The position numbers were made by a program, and so were the translations under genes. Shown here piece by piece: positions 27,052-33,733 of a stretch of DNA of 64,000 nt (position 1 is the stretch's first letter; each line of letters begins with the position of its first letter). Source of the DNA: Sphaerisporangium rufum (GTDB taxonomy: Bacteria > Actinomycetota > Actinomycetes > Streptosporangiales > Streptosporangiaceae). The stretch covers positions 89,021 through 153,020 of the forward strand of contig NZ_BOOU01000046.1 in NCBI RefSeq assembly GCF_016863395.1, read 5' to 3'. The notes beneath the pieces were generated by a model. The model was not told where the DNA came from. It made no database searches and worked only from the letters and a program-made list of their open reading frames with translations.

Positions 27052-28058
27052 GGCGTCGCACGCACCACGAGGACGCAGGCGTCGTCCCGCCGGATGGCCC
27101 AGTCCCGCAGCAGGGTGCCCGCGATGACGTGCGCGCCGTGCCGCAGCAGGCGCGGGTAACCGGTCAGGTCCCACCGCTCGGTGAGGCCGTCGGAGTGCAT
27201 CACCACCACGCCGTGCGGCGGCAGCTCGTAGTCGAACTCGCGGATCCGCCGAGCGTTGTGGCCGGCGATCCCGGGCACCGAGACCAGCCCCTGGCGGCCG
27301 TCGAAGCCGGCGATCCACCCGGAGATATTGCCCACGCCGGCGTAGGTGACCCGCCCGGCCGCCCGGTCGACGCGCGCGACGGCCACCGCGCCGCCGCGGG
27401 TCTGCCCGAGAGAGCGGTGCACCCGCTCCACCAGCCGGCCCGGCGGCTCCGGCGGGGCGGCGGCGAACACGCGGACGGCCTCCTGGGAGGCCGCCGCCGC
27501 CTGCACGCCGTGCCCGAGCCCGTCGCACACGATGGCGGTGATCACCCCGGCGGACTCGTGGAAGGCGTAGGCGTCACCGCTGATCACTTCCTCGCCGACC
27601 GGCCGGGTCAGCCCGCAGGCGCCGCCGTCCGGCGGCTCGGCGCCGCGCATGGTGAAGTGCATGCTCAGCACGGTGCCCTTGCCGGGCAGCGAGTGGAGGT
27701 CGTAGGCGTCGCTGAGCCGGGTGATCGCGCCCAGGCCGATGCCGAGCGTGCCGGTGGTGGAGTAGCCGTCCCGGATGGAGGCGAGTGTGTCGGCCATGCC
27801 GGGCCCGCGGTCGATCGCCATGACCTCGATGGACGTCTCCGCCCTGGGATGCGGGCGGATCAGCATCTGGCCGTCGGCGGCGTGCTTGACCAGGTTGGAG
27901 GCGGCCTCACTCACCGCGACCGCCACCTGGCCGACGTGCTCCTCGTCGAAGCCGCGGGCGGCGGCGAGCTGGCTGGCCGCCCGGCGGGCCGCGCCGATCG
28001 CGCTGGAGTCCTCCACCCGCAGCCAGGTATCCGATGGCCTCGGGGTCAGCGGGTCCAT
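27048..28058 (-). CDS. Fusion of an RsbT/RsbW-like ATPase and an RsbX-like PP2C phosphatase
   Basis: A 336-residue protein. Residues 10-140 form a GHKL-type serine-kinase domain with intact N-box (SEAASNLVKHA, Asn55), G1 box DRGPGM and G2 box GTLGIGLG. Residues about 145-336 form a SpoIIE/PP2C domain (SGDAYAFHESAGVITAIVCDGLGHG, MHSDGLTERWD). In Bacillus subtilis, RsbT phosphorylates RsbR/RsbS and RsbX removes the phosphates as separate proteins; here both activities sit in one chain. It overlaps rsbT by 13 bp and the kinase gene by 4 bp. The substrate is probably the STAS proteins of this cassette, an inference from position. Confidence 0.85.
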   Translation of the reverse strand: MDPLTPRPSDTWLRVEDSSAIGAARRAASQLAAARGFDEEHVGQVAVAVSEAASNLVKHAADGQMLIRPHPRAETSIEVMAIDRGPGMADTLASIRDGYSTTGTLGIGLGAITRLSDAYDLHSLPGKGTVLSMHFTMRGAEPPDGGACGLTRPVGEEVISGDAYAFHESAGVITAIVCDGLGHGVQAAAASQEAVRVFAAAPPEPPGRLVERVHRSLGQTRGGAVAVARVDRAAGRVTYAGVGNISGWIAGFDGRQGLVSVPGIAGHNARRIREFDYELPPHGVVVMHSDGLTERWDLTGYPRLLRHGAHVIAGTLLRDWAIRRDDACVLVVRATP

Positions 28059-28438
28059 TTCGTCACCGTCACGACGGTCCCCCGGCCGGGGTCCGAATCG
28101 AGGGTGAACTCGTCGACCAGCCGGCGGCTGCCGCTCAGCCCCAGGCCCAGGCCGCCGCCGCTGCTCCATCCGTCGGTGAGGGCGAGGTCGAGGTCGGAGA
28201 TGCCCGGACCGTTGTCGCTGAACACCAGGCGCAGGCCGCGCCGCATGCCGTTCTGCACGACCTCGATGCAGGCCTGCCCGCCGCCGGCGTGCACCAGCGT
28301 GTTGCGGGCCAGCTCGCTGGCCGCGGTGACCACCTTGGTCTGGTCGACGAGGGACAGGCCGAGGTCGATGGCATGCGCCCGCACCTTCTGGCGGACGATG
28401 ACCACGTCGTCGTTGGAGGTGATGGAGAGTTGTTCCAT
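28046..28438 (-). CDS. rsbT: Stressosome switch kinase RsbT
   Basis: A 130-residue serine/threonine kinase of the GHKL fold. The N-box SELARNTLVHA has Asn46, G1 is DNGPGI and G2 is GGLGLGLSGS. In the unstressed cell RsbT is held by RsbR/RsbS; stress makes it phosphorylate them and leave to activate a downstream phosphatase. ATG 28438 gives the length and start typical of RsbT; a GTG at 28465 overlaps the rsbS stop by 4 bp and would add nine residues. It lies third in rsbR-rsbS-rsbT, the standard order. Confidence 0.92.
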   Translation of the reverse strand: MEQLSITSNDDVVIVRQKVRAHAIDLGLSLVDQTKVVTAASELARNTLVHAGGGQACIEVVQNGMRRGLRLVFSDNGPGISDLDLALTDGWSSGGGLGLGLSGSRRLVDEFTLDSDPGRGTVVTVTKWTR

Positions 28439-28461
28439 TGTGCCGGCCGCCCCCGGGCGGT

Positions 28462-28851
28462 TCACTGCCCGACCGCGGACAGGTCGTCGAGGGGGGCCGA
28501 GGCGGTCCGGCCGAGCAGGGCGATGCCCTTCTCCAGGTCCAGGGCGGTGCGCAGCCCGCCCAAGGAGAGTCCGAGTTCGACGAGGGTGATGGCCACCGCC
28601 GGGCGCATGCCCACCACGATGGTCTCGGCGTCCAGCATCCGGGACATCCCGGCGATCGTGGAGAGCATGCGACCGACGAAGGAGTCGACGATCTCGACCG
28701 CGGTGATGTCGATGATGACGCCGACCGCTCCGGTCGCCACCACGCGCTCGGCGAGGTCCTCCTGGAGCGTCAGCACCGACTGGTCGTCCAGGTCACCCTG
28801 GATGGACACCAGCAGCACGTCGCCGATCTTGAGAATGGGCACCCGGTCCAT
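28462..28851 (-). CDS. rsbS: Stressosome STAS protein RsbS
   Basis: A 129-residue single STAS domain protein (VPILKIGDVLLVSIQGDLDD at the start). The phosphorylatable serine is Ser57 in IVDSFVGRML, matching Ser59 of Bacillus RsbS. It builds the stressosome shell with RsbR and holds RsbT. It begins 1 nt after the rsbR stop; its last codons abut rsbT. Slightly longer than Bacillus RsbS because of a short Ala/Asp tail. Confidence 0.93.
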   Translation of the reverse strand: MDRVPILKIGDVLLVSIQGDLDDQSVLTLQEDLAERVVATGAVGVIIDITAVEIVDSFVGRMLSTIAGMSRMLDAETIVVGMRPAVAITLVELGLSLGGLRTALDLEKGIALLGRTASAPLDDLSAVGQ

Positions 28852-28852
28852 G

Positions 28853-29716
28853 TCAGGCCTCCTCCGCGCGGACCGACACCCGGGTCCGGCGCCGGTTCAC
28901 GACCTCGACCCCGCTCTGCCGCAGGGCGAAGGCGAGCGCGTCGGCGAGGGTCGCCTTGGTCACGATGTCGCCGAACTCGATGCCCAGGGTGACGATCGTG
29001 TGCGCGATCTGCGGGCGGATGCCGGAGATGATGCAGTGGGCGCCCATCAGGCGGGCGGCCATCACCGTCTTGAGCAGGTGCTGGGCCACCTGGGTGTCCA
29101 CCGCCGGGACGCCGGTGATGTCGATCACCGCGTACTCCGAGCCGGTGTCCACCAGGGTCTGCAGCAGCTTCTCCATCACGACCTGGGTGCGGGCGGAGTC
29201 GAGCGTGCCGACCAGCGGCACCGCGACGATGCCGTCCCACAGCTTCACCACCGGGGTGGACAGCTCCAGCAGTTGCTCGGTCTGGTCGGCGATGATCTTC
29301 TCGCGGGCGGCGGTGTAGGCCTCGAAGGTGTAAAGGCCGAGCTCGTCGATGGTGCGGGACAGGCTGATGTAGCCGTGCAGCACCTCCTCGCCGCCGTCCG
29401 CCTCGACCAGCTCGTACACCGCTTCCTTGAGGGTGAAGACGGCCAGCGCGGTCTCGCCGGGGGTGAAGCCCTGGCGCGCGCGGGTGCGGGAGAGATCGGC
29501 GAGCAGGCCCCGCAGGTCGGCGCCGCCGTCGGGCGACTCCGACGAGCGCAGCAAGGCCCGGAGCAGGTCCCGCAGCTCACGGCGGACGTCGCTGTCGACG
29601 ACCCGGCCACGCAGCGGGGCGTTCGAGATCTCGACCCAGCGGTCGACCAGGCGGTCCTCGTTCTCGCGCATAAGATCTTCGATGCGCCGCCTGCTGCTGC
29701 TCTCCTGCACGGTCAA
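28853..29716 (-). CDS. rsbR: Stressosome sensor RsbR
   Basis: A 287-residue two-domain protein. Residues about 10-145 are the helical sensor domain (RENEDRLVDRWVEI...ISLSRTIDELGLYTFEAYTAAREKIIADQTEQLLELSTPVV linker region), and 155-270 the STAS domain. The two RsbT target threonines are recognisable as Thr208 (PAVDTQVAQ) and Thr240 (PQIAHTIV), corresponding to Thr171 and Thr205 of Bacillus RsbR. The start is a TTG with GGGGAG 5 nt upstream; a GTG two codons later is an alternative. First gene of the cassette, facing a 516-bp AT-richer intergenic region. The environmental signal is unknown. Confidence 0.92.
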   Translation of the reverse strand: MTVQESSSRRRIEDLMRENEDRLVDRWVEISNAPLRGRVVDSDVRRELRDLLRALLRSSESPDGGADLRGLLADLSRTRARQGFTPGETALAVFTLKEAVYELVEADGGEEVLHGYISLSRTIDELGLYTFEAYTAAREKIIADQTEQLLELSTPVVKLWDGIVAVPLVGTLDSARTQVVMEKLLQTLVDTGSEYAVIDITGVPAVDTQVAQHLLKTVMAARLMGAHCIISGIRPQIAHTIVTLGIEFGDIVTKATLADALAFALRQSGVEVVNRRRTRVSVRAEEA

Positions 29717-30232
29717 GACATCTCCCCGCGGGCTTCTACATCTTGTTCTTCAGTCTTCGCGGGCGTGGTGCCCGCCTGAAGGCTACACGGCTCCCCGTAA
29801 GATCATTCCGCCCGCCCGCCTGCCCGACATATAGCCCAAGCGTCAATAAAATGGGCAAACCGCCTTGAAGCGCATCTACCTGGGGTAACTTCGCATAAGT
29901 GCAGGAAGTGGCAGTGGCCCGTGGTGCTCGGTTATTGCTACGATATGGAAACCCTGACAAGGCATTCTGGCGTTGGTCTCGCATGATGACGTGTGTGACT
30001 CCTGTTGCGGCAGGGGGCCGGGGCGACACCAGGCGGCACCCACAGGGCAGATCAGACATGCCAGGGCGCGCGGCGCACCGCCGTGCCCGCGAGGAGAACA
30101 AGCGGCGTTCTTCCCGATAAGCCTGTACATCGAGCCGACCTGTGAAATAACGTAACTGAACTGAAATCGCCCGGCCATGATCGCGGCGATACCGTCATCG
30201 CACCCGGTGCGGATGAGATCAGGAGACCCCCC
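29717..30232. other. 516-bp AT-richer intergenic region between rsbR and the hutI leader ORF
   Basis: No gene is supported here. Small open frames exist on both strands, but their translations lack any family resemblance and their codon use is unlike the neighbours. The stretch is clearly less GC-rich than the flanks and should contain the divergent promoters of the stressosome cassette and of hutI. A candidate rsbR promoter is listed separately; on the plus strand TTGAAG (29865-29870) and several AT-rich hexamers are seen without a convincing pair. Confidence 0.7.
29828..29858 (-). promoter_or_regulatory. Candidate promoter of the stressosome cassette
   Basis: On the minus strand TTGCCC and TATATG are separated by 19 nt, about 110 nt before rsbR. 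Spacing is long. The same stretch contains GGTTTG and GGGCTAT, loosely like stress-sigma (SigB/SigF) elements but with wrong spacing, so the class is undecided. Confidence 0.25.
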
Positions 30233-30343
30233 ATGACGTCCGGAGACGGAGCGGACCCGGCGGGCATGGCGCCCCGAGCCGACCGGGCCGTCACGGTGTT
30301 CCCGGACGACCGCTCGATCCCCACCGGGGTGGTGATGCCATGA
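30233..30343 (+). CDS. Small 36-residue ORF translationally coupled to hutI
   Basis: An ATG at 30233 has a near-ideal ribosome site (AGGAGA, 30221-30226, 6-nt spacing). It opens a 36-codon frame (begins MTSGDGADPAG, ends PTGVVMP) whose TGA overlaps the hutI ATG in ATGA. hutI itself has no comparable ribosome site, so its translation probably depends on this frame. It could be a leader peptide, or the remnant of a larger upstream gene. No family is recognised. Too short for standard gene callers. Confidence 0.5.
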   Translation: MTSGDGADPAGMAPRADRAVTVFPDDRSIPTGVVMP

Positions 30344-31548
30344 CGGTTCGGCTGCTCACGAACATCGGCCGGCTCTGGACCGGCAACGACGTCTGCAGCA
30401 ACGCGGCGATCCTCGTGCACAACGACCGCATCGCCTGGGTCGGCCGGGCCGCCGACCTGCCGCAGAGCGTGCCTGGGGTCGTCGACGACATCGTCGACGT
30501 CGATCATGTGGAGAACCTCGGCGGGGCCCTGGTCACGCCGGGCCTCATCGACGCGCACACCCATCCGGTTTACGCCGGCAACCGCTGGGCCGAGATGGCC
30601 ATGCGGTCCGGCGGGTCCACGCCGAGCGCCATCACCGCCGCGGGCGGCGGCATCGGCTCGACCGTCACCGTGACCCGCGGCACCGACCCGTGGACGCTGT
30701 GCAACGGCGTCCGCGAGCGCCTGCACGACTGGCTGCTCGGCGGCACCACCACCGTCGAGGCCAAGACCGGCTACCACCTCACCCGCGACGGCGAGCTCGC
30801 CGACATCCGGCTGCTGCGCGAGCTGGAGAAGGAACCGATGATGCCGCGGGTGCACGTCACGTTCCTCGCCGCGCACGTCGTGCCGCCGGAGTACTTCGGC
30901 CGCCAGCGCGACTACGTCGAGGCCGTCGGCTCCTGGTGCGCCGACGCCGCCGCGGCCGGTGCCGACAGCGTCGACGTCTACTGCGACGACGGCCACTTCA
31001 CCACCGACGAGGCCCGTTGGGTGCTGGCCTCCGGCCGCAACGTCGGCCTGCTGCCGCGCATCCACGCCGGCGCGCACAAGCGCCGCGGCGCCGTCCAGCT
31101 GGCCGCCGAGCTCGGCTGCGCCTCGGCCGACCTGCTGCACAACACCACCGACGAGGACATCGCGCTGCTCGGCAGGTACGGCGTGCCCGCGGTCGTCTGC
31201 CCCAGCACGGCGCTGCAGCAGGGCACCCTCCCGCCGGTCCGCCGGATGCTCGCCCAGGGCGTGACCGTCGCGCTCGGCAGCGACCACAATCCCGGGCACT
31301 GCGGCATCACCTCCATGTCCCTGGTGATCGGGCTCGCGGTCGCCGCCTTCGGCATCAGCGTGGGCGACGCCCTGCGCGCCGCCACGCTCGGCGGCGCCAC
31401 CGTGCTCGGCGCCCCGGACCGCGGCGTGCTCGCACCCGGCCGGCTGGCCGACATCGTCCAGTGGGACGCCGACCACGAGGGCGCCTTCGCCTGGGGCTTC
31501 GGCCTCAAGCCCCGCCGGGTCTGGCGCGGCGGCACCCCCGTCCAGTAA
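30340..31548 (+). CDS. hutI: Imidazolonepropionase HutI
   Basis: A 402-residue metal-dependent amidohydrolase that opens 4-imidazolone-5-propanoate to N-formimino-glutamate, third step of histidine breakdown. Metal-site landmarks are in order: DAHTHPVYAGNR (about 70-81), the substrate region GGGIGSTV, KTGYHL, HAGAHKRRGA (second metal histidines) and GSDHNPGHCG (metal Asp). The end is a typical amidohydrolase strand (LAPGRLADIVQWD). It starts in a 4-bp overlap with the 36-codon ORF. Other hut genes are not in the window; the next gene, degV, is 246 bp away. Confidence 0.93.
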   Translation: MTVRLLTNIGRLWTGNDVCSNAAILVHNDRIAWVGRAADLPQSVPGVVDDIVDVDHVENLGGALVTPGLIDAHTHPVYAGNRWAEMAMRSGGSTPSAITAAGGGIGSTVTVTRGTDPWTLCNGVRERLHDWLLGGTTTVEAKTGYHLTRDGELADIRLLRELEKEPMMPRVHVTFLAAHVVPPEYFGRQRDYVEAVGSWCADAAAAGADSVDVYCDDGHFTTDEARWVLASGRNVGLLPRIHAGAHKRRGAVQLAAELGCASADLLHNTTDEDIALLGRYGVPAVVCPSTALQQGTLPPVRRMLAQGVTVALGSDHNPGHCGITSMSLVIGLAVAAFGISVGDALRAATLGGATVLGAPDRGVLAPGRLADIVQWDADHEGAFAWGFGLKPRRVWRGGTPVQ

Positions 31549-31782
31549 CCGCCACCGGGCGCCTGGCTCCTGCGGTCCGGCGCCGGGAACGGAACGCGGG
31601 CGGATACGCCCGCCCCCGTCCGGTGACCTGCGCCGGCCGGCTCCACCGGCCGGTCCCGCCGCGGCCGAAGCTCTCGCGTCCGCCCCGGGCCGGGCACCCA
31701 TCGCCGGGTCCGGCATGCCGCCCGGCCGGTGTGCCCGTCCGCCGGCCCTGGCGGCCGTGACCTTCCGCAGGTGGCGCCCGGG

Positions 31783-31788
31783 TAGCCT
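31783..31788 (+). promoter_or_regulatory. Leaderless -10 box of degV
   Basis: TAGCCT lies exactly at -12 to -7 relative to the degV ATG, the standard position in actinobacterial leaderless genes; no ribosome site is present. Confidence 0.5.
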
Positions 31789-31794
31789 TCGGGC

Positions 31795-32649
31795 ATGTCG
31801 CAAGCCGTCGCCGTGGTCACCGATTCCAGCGCCGCCCTCGACCCGGCCGAGGCGGGGCGGGAAGGCGTGCTGGTGATCCCGCTGCAGGTCGCGGTGGGCG
31901 GGCGCACCTTCGACGACGTGGCGCAGATCGACGCGGCCGCGGTCGCCGAGGCGCTGGCCGCCTGGTCGCCGGTCACCACCTCGCGCCCGGCGCCGCAGCG
32001 CTTCGCCGACGCCTACGAGGCCGCCGCCGCCCGCGGCGCGGCGAGCGTGGTCTCGGTCCACCTGTCCGCAGCGCTGTCGGGTACGGCTGACTCGGCGCGG
32101 CTCGCCGCGGCGGACGCCCTGGTGCCGGTCGACGTGGTCGACAGCGGCTCGCTGGCCATGGGACTGGGCTTCCCGGTGCTCGCCGCCGCCCGGGCCGCCC
32201 GGCGCGGCGGCACCCGGCAGCAGGTCGCCGCGGCCGCCCGGGCCTGCGCGGCGGAGACGATGACCTACTTCTACGTCGACGACCTGGAGCACCTGCGCCG
32301 CAGCGGCCGGCTCGGCACCGCGGCGACGTTCCTCGGCTCGGCGCTGGCCATCAAGCCCTTGCTGCACATCACCGGCGGCACGATCGTCCCGCTGGAGAAG
32401 GTGCGCACCTCGGGACGGGCCATCGCCCGGCTGGCCGACCTCGCGGTCAGTGCCGCGGGCGAGCGGCGGGTGGACGTCGCCGTGCACCATCTGGCCGCCC
32501 CGGCCCGGGCCGGCACGCTGGCCCGGCAGCTGACCGACCGCGTCCCGGGCCTGGCGAGCATGCGGGTGACCGAGGTCGGCCCGGCCGTCGGCGTGCACGC
32601 CGGCCCCGGCATGCTCGGCATCACCGTGGCCCCGGCCATACCGCACTGA
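31795..32649 (+). CDS. DegV-family fatty-acid-binding protein
   Basis: A 284-residue cytoplasmic protein of the DegV family. The hallmark start VAVVTDSSAALDP, TSRPAPQRFADAYEAA, SVVSVHLSAALSGT and FYVDDLEHLRRSGRLGTAATFLGSALAIKPLLHI are all present. DegV proteins (FakB type) bind a single fatty acid and can present it to the kinase FakA; no fakA-like gene is adjacent, so the role here is unproven. It appears leaderless. DegV upstream of comEA is a common actinobacterial neighbourhood. Confidence 0.92.
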   Translation: MSQAVAVVTDSSAALDPAEAGREGVLVIPLQVAVGGRTFDDVAQIDAAAVAEALAAWSPVTTSRPAPQRFADAYEAAAARGAASVVSVHLSAALSGTADSARLAAADALVPVDVVDSGSLAMGLGFPVLAAARAARRGGTRQQVAAAARACAAETMTYFYVDDLEHLRRSGRLGTAATFLGSALAIKPLLHITGGTIVPLEKVRTSGRAIARLADLAVSAAGERRVDVAVHHLAAPARAGTLARQLTDRVPGLASMRVTEVGPAVGVHAGPGMLGITVAPAIPH

Positions 32650-32718
32650 ACCGCCTACCACCCGCCAGCCGCGTACCTGACCTCACGGGACAGAACACCT
32701 AGCCGGCCGCTCCGCCGG

Positions 32719-32727
32719 TTATCCACA
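32719..32727 (+). promoter_or_regulatory. Perfect consensus DnaA box upstream of comEA
   Basis: TTATCCACA is an exact match to the strong DnaA-box consensus, 40 nt before the comEA -10 box. It overlaps the right arm of an 8-bp hairpin (32700-32721) just after degV. No other copy was noticed in the window. Confidence 0.5.
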
Positions 32728-32766
32728 GAACGTCGCTCGGCGCCTGCCGGGGTGCCCGGCGCCGCC

Positions 32767-32772
32767 TAGCGT
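32767..32772 (+). promoter_or_regulatory. Candidate -10 box of comEA
   Basis: TAGCGT lies 8-13 nt before a GTG at 32780, pointing to a leaderless start there rather than at the GTG three codons earlier, which the box itself overlaps. Confidence 0.4.
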
Positions 32773-32779
32773 GCCTGGC

Positions 32780-33733
32780 GTGCGAACCGTCAACGGGTCG
32801 GACGGCGGCGAGGTCGGCGCCGCCCGCCTTTACGCCCTGCGCCCTCCCGCCGGCCCACCGCCCGTCCCGCGCTATCCGGCCGGCTATCCGGACGGCCTGG
32901 AGCACCCGGGGACCGGGTCCGATGCCGACCAGGCCGACCTCGCCCCGGCCGGGCGCCTTCGCGCGTCACCGATGCCGGCCGGCCCGGACGATGATCGGCG
33001 CCGGTCCGGTCCGGCACGGGACCCTGCCGGGCACGACGGCGTGCCGCGCGCGGCGGGAGATCGGGACGGTGGCGCGCCGGTGATCGGCGGCACGGTGCGG
33101 GAGCTGCTGGGGGCCACGATCCCCACCCGGATGGCCGGTCTCGATCCAGGGCGCCCCGGGCTCAAGGTGCTCCTGGTCGTCGGCCTGCTGGCCGCGCTGG
33201 CGGGCGGGGTCTACGCCTGGCGGGCCCGGCCGGAGCCCGAGCCGCTGCCCCCGCCGCTCCCGGTGGCCGCGCCGTCCCGCCCGCCGGCGAGCCCGACGCC
33301 GGTGGCCCGGGTGATGGTGCACGTCGCCGGTAAGGTGCGCAGGCCCGGCCTGGTCGCGCTACCGGGCGGCTCCCGGGTGGCCGACGCGCTGGCCGCCGCG
33401 GGCGGGGTGCGGCCGGGGGCGAGCGCCGGCCCGCTCAACCTTGCCCGCCGGGTGATCGACGGCGAGCAGATCATGGTGGGCGTGACCGCCGGTCCGGCCG
33501 GCTCGGAGCCGATCACGGCCGGTCCGGGCGCGGCCACCGGTGGGGTCCTCGATCTCAACGCCGCGACCACCGACCAGCTGGAGACCCTGCCCGGGGTGGG
33601 CGAGGTGCTGGCGGCCCGGATCGCCGAGTTCCGCACCCGCCACTCCGGGTTCCGCAGCGTCGATCAGCTACGCGAGGTTCCCGGCATCGGCGAGCGCAAG
33701 TTCGCCGAGCTCCGCGACAAGGTCACCGTATGA
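32780..33733 (+). CDS. comEA: ComEA-like competence DNA-binding protein
   Basis: A 317-residue membrane-anchored protein. Residues about 1-125 are a Pro/Gly/Asp-rich cytoplasmic extension, unusually long for ComEA. One membrane segment lies near 130-148 (LKVLLVVGLLAALAGGVYAW). After a Pro linker comes an SLBB-type domain (VMVHVAGKVRRPGLVALPGG...) and then tandem helix-hairpin-helix motifs at the C-terminus (LDLNAATTDQLETLPGVG; REVPGIGERKFAEL) that bind DNA. It would capture DNA outside the membrane for ComEC. Its stop overlaps the comEC start by 4 bp. Natural competence is unproven in most actinomycetes with these genes. Confidence 0.88.
   Translation: MRTVNGSDGGEVGAARLYALRPPAGPPPVPRYPAGYPDGLEHPGTGSDADQADLAPAGRLRASPMPAGPDDDRRRSGPARDPAGHDGVPRAAGDRDGGAPVIGGTVRELLGATIPTRMAGLDPGRPGLKVLLVVGLLAALAGGVYAWRARPEPEPLPPPLPVAAPSRPPASPTPVARVMVHVAGKVRRPGLVALPGGSRVADALAAAGGVRPGASAGPLNLARRVIDGEQIMVGVTAGPAGSEPITAGPGAATGGVLDLNAATTDQLETLPGVGEVLAARIAEFRTRHSGFRSVDQLREVPGIGERKFAELRDKVTV

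Noticed and set aside
29736..30120. Small frames in the rsbR-hutI gap (for example 121 codons minus, 73 codons plus)
   Set aside because: No ribosome sites, no resemblance to families, and sequence composition unlike coding DNA here.
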